From Blastobasis lacticolella (taxonomy: Eukaryota > Arthropoda > Insecta > Lepidoptera > Blastobasidae): a stretch of 64,000 nt of DNA. The translations under genes were made by a program, and so were the position numbers. The stretch is taken from NCBI GenBank assembly GCA_905147135.1, contig LR990058.1, positions 11,259,349 to 11,323,348 on the forward strand, written 5' to 3'. Position 1 is the first letter of the stretch; each line of letters starts with the position of its first letter. A model generated the notes under the pieces. The model ran no database searches and was not told the DNA's origin. It was given only the letters and a program-made list of their open reading frames with translations. Shown in pieces: positions 20,761-33,200 of the stretch.

Positions 20761-23700
20761 TATCCTCCGACTACCATTTGAATAATAAGTAAAGCTCAAA
20801 GAGAATGATTTGACCCTAAGAATACCTACAACAAGAAAACTGGGTTTTGACTTTCCGCCGGCCAGTTACCAAAGCTTATTGTAAACAACAGTTACCGAGC
20901 TTGACTTATGTGATGAAACTGAGAGTATGCGGTATGCGCGGAAGGCCATAGTTATTTAATTACGTAACGTACGTACGTAGTAACGACTACAAATGGTGTG
21001 GTATAGATTTACTTGTATTGTGTCGTATTCGGATTCGGGTAAACTACCCTAGGTATCCTACTACTACTAGGTTTCTATAAATTGATGATTCGTTATATTA
21101 ATAGTATTAAATGTTAATATTATTGGCTGTTAGTCAGTAACCCTATTAGGAACGGACTTACTTAAATGTTTTCGACAAATTTTGGGGAATAACTAGTTGT
21201 CGATATGATTGTGAACCTTAATTTAAAAGTGAGGGACAAGTTATTATACCTAGTTAAAGCTGAAAGATAAGGTTTTTCGTGTTTTATTAAAGAAGAAAGA
21301 GATCGATTATTTGGATTAAAATTAAAAAATCTAATTATTTCCGATTAGAAAGTTATACTTGGAAGAAATGAGAGTATGGGAAGTATCCTAATCTATGTTT
21401 AAGAATTGTTAATATTATATATGATATCCCTACATTGAAAGGCGAGGCAGGCCTGTGCCAAATGATAAACATTGGGGGAAGAATCAGAAACATTACGGGT
21501 GTCAACATGTGATTTGATATAGGTATGTAGTAAGAAATCGTCGCGCGAGATAGTGCCTCTCAAGCTATTCGTGATTGTTAACAACACTGAAAGACATTCG
21601 CCGGCTGCCGCGCTCCGTCTCTGTCACCCCTGTGGAAAGCCGCAGCGTCAGAAAGGGAGCCAGGAGGGGGTCCCGAATGGAATGGAAGCTAGTAACGAGC
21701 CGACTACGATCCGCAGTCCAAGACTCGCCGATTGCATTTGGATGTCAACGTAAAAAGTCTGAAATGGATCACTGGCATGAACTATGCCTGACGGATATGT
21801 CCGAAAATACGCTTATTTTATACTTATTATATCCGTGTTAGTGTAGATATCATTGGAATTGTAACAGTTGATATCTACTTTTTTACGTAGTAGTATTTAT
21901 TAGAGATAATTGGATCCAAAAATATTTACTATCGTATTGATTGAATGTATCAGAACTTTGTATTTTCACTGATATCTGATTAATATCCATTGATGAAGAC
22001 GTATTATTGTAGTTGCCATTTACACGGGTATCTTAGTTTGTTGTGTAAGTACAATGTATTGTAATGTTATACAAAGAGAATCCGTGATAGAAGTGCCATA
22101 ATAAGCGATTGGCAGTGATCGATCATGATCAATTGTAATATATCATGTCGTACATCCCATGACAGCGGTACCTATAACCTTCGTCTATCTTATTTTTAAA
22201 TCTTTGCCAAATTGTTCTTCGATTCTTGTATTGTTGTAAATTGGTAAATCGGTCCACGTATATACACTTGAGCTTTCAGAGATATCCTATTTTTTATATT
22301 GAACTTTTTGTAGAAGAACCGGACTTTTCGGCCTCAGCATCATATCATACAACCCGACGTGAGAAATTAACTCGATTTTTTTCCTTTCACTCCCTAGTGG
22401 AATACAACATTTATGAAACATTTTATATTCTTATTAAGTAGTGAATGTTAACTAATTTATTATGGAGTAAATTTTATACATATAAGTCATTTAAATATTT
22501 CATATAATTTATATTCGAGTAGGTAAGGTCTAATAATATTAATATAATTGTAACTTGTATTCGTCTGTATGGCGCTGGTTTATAGAAAATAAACAATTAA
22601 AGAGAACATTATGAATACGCTTCCTTGTGCTCAATGTCAATACATAACGGTCTAAAGTGGTTAAAATATAAACGTTATATACTTCTATTCAATCTTACTT
22701 AGGTATATAAAATTTGTGTACCCTATATTCATATGTGAAGTAATTTTTGGTACTTCAAAATTTAGATCCATGGTGTTCAATCTCATACTTTATATTTAAA
22801 ATATGAAAATATATGTATAATAAATATCTAAAATGAATGTTTACAACTAACAAATATTTATTATTATCCAATATTAGAGAAAATATTAGTTTAAATTATA
22901 AAAAAAATATTTTGCTATAGTTAGCTCAATTTTAAATTAATTTCTAATTTAAATTAACAAGTATGTTCCGATGTTGGTTTTAAGGTAAATCGAAATCGGG
23001 TAAGATGTTCATCATAATTACGGTGACATAAATTAATGACTCTTTGAAGCCAACACCCTAACAAATACATTGTAGAATAGTAATTTAATTTAATATTCAA
23101 TGCAAGAGAGGTGACGACAAAATTGCTTTCATATATCAATTTAAAAATTAGTATTATCTTAATATAAACCAATGTTATTTTAACCAGAGACTTGCATAGA
23201 ACAAAACTTACCCAAACGTAGGTAATCCATATGGTAATCACTTATCGCTTTTCTTGCATTTAGTACGTAAGTTGGTCATGTTTGAGAAACTTTTAACTTA
23301 GATATAAGTGAGGGGGCTGGACCCCGTATATAATGTGTATTTGGAGTTATATTGTTGTGAGATACGTATTCAAAGTTATACCTGTAAGCAGCGCAACGAT
23401 GAGGGCTTATAAATACCTATGCAAATACTTGATTAGTCGATTTCTTGCTATTCAATCTAGATTGTAACACATCTTTTACGTACTTTGTAAACCCCAACTT
23501 CTAGCAGAAATTAGTATATACCTATCAAAAATGTGTTTCGCGCGACAATGTTATTAATGACCGTGAGGGAGCGTCAGTGTCTTTACTTCAGTAGTTTCCC
23601 TATTGGTAGCATGTTAGTTCCATTTCACGCCACCTTTACACATAACGTTGTCGCGCTTAGTTGTTCCTATAATTGCTAGAACGGAGTCGTTCAGGCATAC

Positions 23701-24138
23701 ACATTGCATTTGTAATTTCACTAAGTAGCCCTCAAAAAGCTGACTACGTACTAGTGTATGAATCAAATAACGCTTAGCAATGAAACTGTGCTTCGAATCG
23801 TCGCGTTTTATTTACATAAATCGTACTCGTAATAACGTTTTCCATTTTTAATAAGTTGCAAAAATTACAATAGACAACAGTTAAGGATGCGACGGTTCAT
23901 GACTATTGGAGCAGACAGACAGACAACGCTTTCATTAATATCTCACCAGCTGATCTGACGTGGCTGTTACCTTCTACGTAATTTAGAAATCTGTGCGAAC
24001 AAAAGCGACTATACTATTCTTTTAGTTTTAAATGGCATAATTAAAACTTAAGCAACTATTATTTGAGTAACCCTGGTTTTACATGAATGTCAATGTTTAA
24101 AATAATGATGAATGAAATTGTTAAGTGTTGTAAATAAA
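20135..24138 (+). other. Pde8: Probable Pde8 3' UTR and 3' flank
   Basis: No coding exon was seen here. The first 600 bases hold about 200-bp degenerate repeats, followed by AT-rich unique sequence. AATAAA hexamers at 22588-22593 and 24133-24138 are candidate poly(A) signals; neither is proven. The length of the UTR is inference. Confidence 0.45.
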
Positions 24139-24899
24139 GAAATAATTCCAACTTTTATTGTTATTTAATACGTCCGCTGCGACAATGGTACAACAGAAAC
24201 TTTTCCACTCGTATCGTATCAGACGGAGATTGTCTACAAGCTGAAGTGAGAATATAGTTGGTTGCGTTCCCCTGTGGTCTATTTATTTAACTTAGAAAAA
24301 AAAACATTTATATCCATCATAAAACATTTTATTATAAACAATAATTAAAAAAACATATTTTACACTGTATAACTAATTACAATTCCAACATTGCGTAATA
24401 GTAAATGCAGTTTATATATCTTCCATTATATTACTATATTATTTTAATTATACTTTGAGACATTTCAATTATTTATCGTGAAGACCTGTACACAATAATA
24501 TGTAAGTAATACATAATGGGAAAACTGTGAGATATTCCTGTACGAGAATGGAATGAAATAACTGTTTCCATTTACAAAATAATTCAAAACAACTTCAACA
24601 ATACAAATAGACACAGATATAAATACGACGGTTACTGCGTGCCCTTGTAAGTACTTTCTGTGATTAAAAATAATACGAAATACACTAAAAGGCAGCGTAA
24701 TCTGCTGAAGAACTTCGCTGCAAAGTTCGGAAACAGATTAAGCTGTCTTGTATGATCAAAAGTATAGTAACGTTACATTAATACCCACCCTGTATGTAAT
24801 GCTTCGCCAGTGAAATTCTCGGCCCTAACTAACTGAACACATCGGCAATCACTTCTCGTCTCGATCCCTATCCGCCTCCCATTTTATGATACATAACTA

Positions 24900-24905
24900 T
24901 TTATT
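24900..24905 (-). other. Candidate CERT poly(A) signal
   Basis: AATAAA on the - strand, about 2.2 kb past the CERT stop. Other AT-rich hexamers exist further on, so this is only a candidate. The two convergent genes would then end within about 1 kb of each other. Confidence 0.3.
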
Positions 24906-25224
24906 ATGTACACGAGAAACACAACAGAGTTGTGTGCAAAGGGTAATTTTTGTTATACAGTGACTTTAAATTCATTATACCAATTGGTATGCAAGTGCTC
25001 GTTCTTACAAGTTGAACAACTTTTGGCACCAACTGAAATCACGATAAACAATCAGCTGTTTCACATTTTGAAAGTTTGCTCCGGGCTACACGTAAATAAA
25101 GGTACGCGGTAGGAAACCCGGTACATACTTGTAAAATATGTGATAACCGCGATAGTTTTCGCGTTTTCAGCTGCAACATTAATCAGCTGTTACTAGAAAA
25201 TTGAAAAAGGATTCTGCCAAAATG

Positions 25225-25430
25225 TATGAAACAGTGCAACATGTTTTCGAGGCAAAAGATCTGTCGAGTCTCCGTAGTCTGGAAAATGGGCAGCAGCTTT
25301 TTCCATTGTTATATTTAAACACTGCGATCTCCAACCCGCCTGCCAAGCGTGGAGATTATGGCAATAACCTCCCCTTTCATGGGAGAGGCCCTAAGTCCTG
25401 CAGTGGACTGCTACGGGCTGTGATGATGAT
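25225..25430 (+). mobile_element. Dispersed repeat (family E)
   Basis: Reads ggaaaatgggcagcagcttt, aacccgcctgccaagcgtgg, agattatggcaataacctcc, gtcctgcagtggactg and ends gctgtgatgatgat. An ATG-type tail suggests LINE mobilisation. Confidence 0.65.
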
Positions 25431-26024
25431 AAAACAGCTGATATTTTTTCGCGATTTCCGAATTGGGGCCACAGCAAAAGTTAACTAGTTATCACCAGCA
25501 CGTGCATACCCCTTGGTATCACGAATTTAAAGCCAACCTGAATAGTATTCTATCTACGATTGCGACACTTCTTCATCTGAAATTATCGTAATATCATCAT
25601 CCATTTTAAGGATATACAGACATTTTAGTCTGCAACGCCATCGTCGCACTCAGATCCAGTAAAGTTCACACTAATGAAAAGAGTAACAATTATAAATTCT
25701 CTCGTATCTACATAGTTTAGGCGGTTTCGCTTCGACCAAAGTCGACACAATAGTCTACTAGTGTTCTGGGCTACCTCTTCTCTCTGTGAACATTCTGCGA
25801 CGTACTTCCGACATTACAGTGTTTTATACATGAGTATCAAACAATATAATCACTTCACACCCTACACACACCATCGTTACCAATATAAGGTGGACAGTTC
25901 TAACATTACATACTCCATTTAAAACTCTAGGTGCATTTCTGTACAGTAGTAGGAAACCTTGGCCTTACGTTTACATAGCCAATATCCTGTTTGTAACCCT
26001 TTATCATATATCTAACAAAATTAT

Positions 26025-26114
26025 ATAACTCTGTCAATTCCATTGCAATAGAACTACCGATTATTCGAATAAATATCACAGTAAATAATGATTCAATGGA
26101 ATTGACAGAATTAT
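26025..26114. repeat. Hairpin with 21-bp arms in presumed CERT 3' UTR
   Basis: Arms 26025-26045 (ataactctgtcaattccattg) and 26094-26114 are inverted repeats with one mismatch around a 48-base loop. It may be a small inverted-repeat element or a stable RNA stem if the CERT 3' UTR extends this far. Confidence 0.7.
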
Positions 26115-27138
26115 AGATGTAAAACCATTCAGTTTTATATAGAGAGGCGTATTGAAATTTAGGTCTAATATACGCCGTTTTTATGTTCTAAATTGTGTAA
26201 TACATAGAATAGTACAAGCATGGCTATGACCTTCAGTGTTTTTAGAATCATGGACACATTTTAGACCTAATCCAATACTAACATTACGAGATAATACTAC
26301 CCATTGTCGAAGTCAAGAAAGCTTGCTCTTTTAATTGTAGCTTGCTCACATGATAGTCGACAGAAGGACATGTCCAAATTGTATAATTATGGGCTTGAGA
26401 CAGAGACAATGAAAACATGCTGGAATAGCAAATAATGTACAGATCAGTAGCAACAGAATCTTCGCGCTTTAGACAGCGAACAATAAACTAAAGAAATTCT
26501 GAACTAAGAGCAAGCCCATTCAACAAACAGAAATGTATTGGATACCTACATAATACTTACAGCTTTCCTAAATTCGACAGCGAGTGTTGTGTAGTCTAAG
26601 TTTAATACAGTGACGTCGTGAATTATGAAGCTACTTGTAAAATAAGACGTCTCCAGACGATATAAATCACTCAACTTGCCATCCGTTGTGTGCGTCAAAT
26701 AAAATCCGGTTCCGGAGAGTTTACGGGAACACCATTAGCAATGTCGTTCGCTTTGAGAAATATCCATCGCATCAGTTTTGCGATTATGAGCACAAGAAAA
26801 ACATCATCCTCCGTACGGTGAACGGCATTTGAGATCATTTGGAGTCAATTTTCAATATTCGCACCCGCAAAATGAGTAGGAAACGTCAATTTTAAAGTAA
26901 TATATACTTTTAAAAATAGCATTAAAATGATAGCCAACTCTTCAACTCCCAAGTCGACCAAAAGGTACATGTATAACTATTTCTACGGCACACGTTCCAA
27001 CCACGTTCGACTTTGAAATGGGTCCACCCGATGCGTGGAGTGTCCTGATCGGGTGGCATTTTTCGGAACTAACTGTCCCCGTGGTGTCTTGTGTGGCAAG
27101 TGCGCCGCTGGTGGCGCCCCCGGCGGCATCGCGATGTG

Positions 27139-27266
27139 TTATACGGCGAGTGGTTTACCGCGACACTGTTCCGCTACGTAGTGGGTGAAGCGCTTCAGGA
27201 ATTTCGGGTACTCGCGCTTGTAAACTGCGCGAAGTACGCCCGCTGGCGCCCAGCCGCCAGGGTTCA
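27139..27266 (-). CDS. cert: CERT terminal coding exon
   Basis: Acceptor gtctgcag. Two bases complete a valine, then [41 protein letters not shown] and a TAA at 27141-27139. This is the START C-terminal helix; length and ending match vertebrate CERT within a residue. Confidence 0.95.
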
Positions 27267-30200
27267 CTGCAGACAGAAAGACGAGTGTTATTATACATGT
27301 TTTCCCTGAGCGCTACATCTTGGGTCTGTTTAAGACAATAATAAGTATTAAATACATGCATCTGCACTTAACATCAGTTGAGATGGGAGTCAAATACCTG
27401 ACTATATTAACTAAATAAATAAAAGGGTTGGTTTGATGTGCATACTAAATTTCTCTTATTATTATTCGTTTAGAGTGTTTAGTAATTGTATTATGGTTTA
27501 TACTCTGTATTATGGTAAATGTATCAAATTAACCGTGAAATGGCTTTTCATAGGTTAACAAAATATAGCAGTTAAATCGAAAAACCACGATTCGCCGCTA
27601 GATGGCGTTGTTGTCATTTTATTATTTTTCTTTTCATTGCTTTGTTTTATATTTTTAACATGTAGAAATCCATTTCGCGGCAAATTTACACAAACATACA
27701 TTAAAAACGTTAAACCATTACAAGAATGTACAGTCACGATTGTAACATGTGTGTTGCGAAGTTTTGTCGAGAGCCTTGCTTTAAGTTATTCAAGGAGCTT
27801 AAGGGGAATGGCCGTGTGGTGTCCGGCAGAGTAGAATAGCACCAACCTTACACTCGTGGGTGCCGTACAGGGCGATTAATGGTATCGAGACAAAAGATCT
27901 AGAGTCTCCGTGGGCTGGAAAATGGGCAGCAGCTATTTCCATTAAACAATATTAATAATCTGAGCGTTAATGTCCCGGTTGTGCCCTCGAGGACGAGGGC
28001 CCGGGGTCCGCCTTGACCATGATCCAGGATTTGGCGATCAGGTAATTACAGTGGAGTGGCTACCATCTGACCTCTGTGACCTACTACCAGGGGAACCTGA
28101 CCAGTTTGGATCATGGTTATAATCAGCAGCGTTTTCCATTATTATATTTACAACACTGCCACTCAACCCGCCTGCCAAGCGTGGAGATTATGGCAACGAC
28201 CTCCCCTTCTGTGCGAGAGGCCCTAAGTCCTGCAGTGGACTGTTATGGGCTGTGACGAAGGGGGACTGTTATGGGCTGTGATGAAGGAGGACTGTTATTG
28301 GCTGTGATGAAGGGGGACTGTTATGGGCTGTGGTGAAGGGGGGCTGTTATGGGCTGTGACGAAGAGGGACTGTTATGAAGGGAGACTGTTATTGGCTGTA
28401 ACGAAGGGGCCTGTTATGGGCTGTGATGAAGGGGGGCTGTTATGGGCTGTGACGAAGGGGGACTGTTATGGGCTGTGACGAAGAGGGACTGTTATGGGCT
28501 GTGATGAAAGGGGACTGTTATGGGCTGTGATCAAGGGGGACTGTTATTGGCTGTGACGAAGGGGGACTGTTATGGGCTGTGACGAAGGGTCGTCGTGTCT
28601 CACCAGTACTACAGTAGGCGATGCTAGTGGTGATGTTAGCGCGCGAGGGCGGCTGCCCCGCCGGCCACTCCGTGCGGCACGCCAGGCACACCGTCACGAA
28701 TAGACGGATGCACGCACCGCTATTCGCCTGGGAAGAACAATAAGAAAGTTATATATATATTTTTTTATGCAACTCAGTGACAAGCAAGCAGACAGCCCAC
28801 CTGATGGTAAATGGTAGCTGTCGACCATAACATCTACGATTCATACATTAAGGTTGCAGATAACATCAATGCACAACCGCAGGTGCGTTGTCACTGTGAG
28901 GATTAAGATGAAATGCCTTATGCCTGATATCTCCTCTATTACGGTCGCGGCGTAGACAGCCTTAGTTCCCCGTAAACTCCGCTTAGACCCCCTATACTCT
29001 ACTTAGAACCCCCTAGGACTTCGTAGACCGCCTATAGACCCGCCTGGAACCGCAAAGATCCCTAATAAACTCCCCCACACTCACCGGGAACTTCTCATTG
29101 ACAGTAGATTGGTTAATGACCGTATAACCAGCGCCGGCGTAAGCAGTGAGCGGCAAAGCCCGCGCGTGCGACCAGAACAATGCGTCTCGCTGCGACGCCG
29201 GCCATATCCGGTTGAAGCTTGAAGACGGCACGTTGGGGATATCACCACTACACTGGCAGCATAGGCCGCCTTAGACCCCCTAGCCCCTGATTAGAACCTC
29301 CTACAACCTCGTTAACCGCCCATAGACCACTCTGGACCCGTTTTGACCCCCCTCAGACCTCACCCAGCTCCCCCACACTCACCGGGAACTCTTCATTGAT
29401 AGTAGAGTGGTTGGTGACCGCATAACCAGCGCCGGCGTCCACGGTGGCCGGCAAAGCCCTCGCGTGCGACCAGAACAATGCATCTCGTTGCGACGCCGGC
29501 CATATCCGCTTGAAGGTCTGATGGAACACCAGAGCGTCGGGGGATATCTCCTCGACTATCGTCATCGTTTCCACCGTAGCTGGAAGTCAAATGTTCACGA
29601 TTACTTAAGGTTTTAAAATATTTCGGTCATGATTGGATTGGGATCGTTATTATTAGACATTTTAAAAGCATTCCACGGATATCTCGCCGAGTGGTGTACA
29701 TGTGTTCGCGATGACAAAGCACTAGAGCACTATGGCACAAATTCCAAAATTTCGAAAGAGAAAATCAGCTGTTTCACAACAGAAACTGACAACGTACTCT
29801 GCCAAAATGTACGATACAGCTGATTTTTATTCGCGATATCAGACTTACTGCCATAGTAAAAGATGTTTTTTATCACGAGCAGATGCGTACCCCTTGGTAT
29901 CAAGAATTAAATTTAACAGTATTGCTGCGAACCCAAACATAAAAAGGTCAGGCGCGGTGGTAAATATACCACACGCGTGTGCAGACTCCCGGCCAGCTTA
30001 GTCCGTGCTGGCACGACGTGAGTGCGCGGGCCATAGCCGATCGAGTCCGATCGTGCTTGTATGGACCGGCCAAACAAGTCCGCGCGCACTCGCGTATCGG
30101 TAATTTTGTTGAAAAGGCCAAACGACTCGTGTAACGCCAATCACCACCCAAATGTCGAGGGTCAAAGTCACCCCATCTATACACAGGGGCCTAATTCTAG

Positions 30201-33200
30201 CGCTGTGACATCTCGAATTGGTCATTCTTTCAACCTAAATATCTCTATTGAAAGTATAATTTAAAACGATCGTCGATAATAAAGGATTAGCGAAAACCGT
30301 TGAGTAAAGTTTTTTTGCTTGCAATAGAGATTCAGTGACTTCTAAATAGGTATTTGTGGCTAGAAAAAAAAATCGAATTCTATATAAAAATCATCATCAT
30401 CATCATCATCATATCAGCCAGAAGACGCCCACTGCTGGGCATAGGCCTCCCCCAGAGATCTCCACAAAGACCGGTCCTGTGCTTTCCGCATCCAGCTGGT
30501 ACCTGCAATCCTTACCAGGTCGTCGGTCCACCTTGTGGGAGGCCTACCCACGCTGCGTCTACCGGTACTACTATACTATATAATAAAGAACACAGCAGTA
30601 AGCGTTGATCACTCACTCTCCCACTCGTAGCGGTACCGCGGGTTGAAGAAGTAGTGGCACATCTCCCGCGCGGAGACGCCGCGCACGCGGTGCAGCGCCT
30701 TCAGCGGGTCCGTCACCAGACCGTCCACCTCCATCTCCCTGGGGGGGGATTAGTCAATGAGGGTAGGTACGAGTTCAGATGGCGAGGCGTAAGGCTAGGT
30801 CTGTTGGCGGGTCCGTCACCAGACCGTCTGCCTCCATCTCCCTGGGGGGCGGTTAGTCAATGAGTGTAGGTACGAGTTCAGATGGCGAGGCGTAAGGCTA
30901 GGCTAGTGAGGCGTAAGGCTAGGTCTGTTGGCGGGTCCGTCACCAGACCGTCTGCCTCCATCTCCCTGTTGGGGGTTTACACAATAAGTGTAGGAACGAG
31001 TTCAGATGGCGGTATGGAGGCATAGGGTCTGTTGTCAAAATAAAGCCCTATCGTTGGATAGACTAGATCTGTCTGTCACTTTACAGTTTTTTTTATAAAC
31101 GTAACAAACTTACGGCCCGCCTGATGGTAGTGGATGTTTGCAATACCAGGGGCATCACCCACGCGTTGCCGACCCCGTGTTTCTGTACAATAGCACAGCA
31201 GTCTTTCTGGTAATCGTTATTGAACCAAAAGAAAATATACATTTTACATAAATGTTACAGCGATATGTACAAAGGCGGACTGCAGGCAGGGGGATTTCAT
31301 CCACTCAACCTTTGGAGATTGAAAGAAATAGTTGTGTTGCAGAAGAAGTGAGCGTACAACAATTTAAAGCAGTATTTTGACAACGGACCTTATTTCTCAC
31401 TGGCGCCATCTGTTGGATTTTGAAATTGCGAAACATTTCATTTAAAGAATTTTTATTAGGAACACTGATGCGCCTTTGGGAAATTGGAACAGGCAGAGAC
31501 CACATTATGCTGATAAACCTCTCTCGCTTCTTTCATATTTATCATTCTTTTCATACAAGCTCGTCGGTTTGATACTCTTGATCTGATATTTCTTTTAAAT
31601 ATCTTCGAATTTATCGTATTGGGATTCACTCCTGTGGCATACCTATATATCTTTTCCGTCAATCTCCTTTCATTCTCTCTACATCCTACGAATATGTAGT
31701 GCCTAGTATCCTAGGCACTACATATTCTTTCACTCCAGCATCTTCTCATAAGCGGTGACGTTAGGTGTATGTAAGATTATTTCAACCTTTGTCTCTTGTC
31801 GTACTAAACGTACCTCCTGTACATGCGCATGTCGCCCTCCTCAGCGAACAGCTGCCAGCCGATCTCGCCGCCCACGCCCTCGAACGCCGCCTGGATCTGC
31901 TCGCTGGATATCCTGTCGATCTGCGCGAGAGTGGAACATTAAAAACAATATAGCTGGTTACTTTTTTGTACAAATCCATTTGTTTGCATCTTTCCGTCGA
32001 AAGGTAAGATCATAATAGAACGTAAAAAGACTAAATATTCAAATTTAATCGAGCAACACATGTGGTGGGTCTTCGTATAGAACCACAGAAATCAAAATAA
32101 GACAAGTAAATTGAAATGCCATATGGTCAACTATCGTAACTGTACTACTCCGCAATAATTCAGGTGTCAGATAGTGTCAAATATCATGGGCAAACGATAC
32201 CAGGTAGAGTTATCAGCGAGTACCTATAATTGGCTTGACTGTGTCTACTTAATTTATTTAATTCGTTTTATAAGCTGTTGGTTCTCCAATAAATAAATAA
32301 ATATATATCGGGCCATCTGCAGAGCGACAAAGTCACGCGCATATATGACTTTTATTGACTTATTTTTCTTTTGATTTCTGTGTATAGAACCCCTTTCACA
32401 TACGAGTCGTACACTTTGTGTTTGGATTTTAAAGTTAATGAGTAAAGAAATTACAAGCACATTGGTTTCCACTGTTACATTCTAGTTAAAATTTCAACCT
32501 TAATTCAGAAGCAGTAATTTGTTGTGTACAACATCATTTCGCGAGGTCAGTAAATTTACATGTACTGAGTATTTGTAAAATCACCAAAACATGACTACCA
32601 CTGTGATTTATAACAGTTACATGATTTTTATCGCGATTTGCCCGGATGTTTGTTACCATAATTAACATGTAATGTTAAATTCAGCTTTGATTACAATAAT
32701 AGGCAATAACCTCTATGGTACTGCCATTTATGTGTATATGCTGATAATAATGATCTCTATAACTCTTTGATCACTCGATTCCCCTACCTATTTACATTAT
32801 TAATTTGCTGCTTACTAACGTTTAAAAGCCTTACTATACAAATATGAAACGTAGTGAGCATAGCCTAACTTACTTAATGTTAAATGGTAACACTATTTTA
32901 GTACTAATTGTCTGTAATAAAACCAAACAGTGATTAAAGACAAAGGCCGTACAATTAACAGTCGTGCAAAGACGTTTTATGATCGTTTAAAAGACTCGAC
33001 TAACTGAAACCCGCAACGAGGCGATTTTTAATAACAGTGCAGTTGGCATATTACAAGGATACTTCTATAACACCAAGGTTCGAGAAGTGTACTTCAACGT
33101 ACACTTAGGTTTTAGAGAGACCCAAATTCAGTGATTCGCTAGCCAGAGGGATGTGAAACTATTTTTCTATATACCACTAAGGTGGCAAACAAGCTTACGG

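Larger units (their letters stand above)
24150..27138. other. Gene-free stretch between the convergent genes
   Basis: AT-rich, with one dispersed repeat (25225-25430) and the hairpin at 26025-26114. No exon with flanking splice signals was seen on either strand. Probably CERT 3' UTR and intergenic DNA. Confidence 0.4.

Noticed and set aside
28255..28597. Regular direct repeats resembling a CRISPR array
   Set aside because: There are no unique spacers and the genome is eukaryotic; this is a minisatellite.
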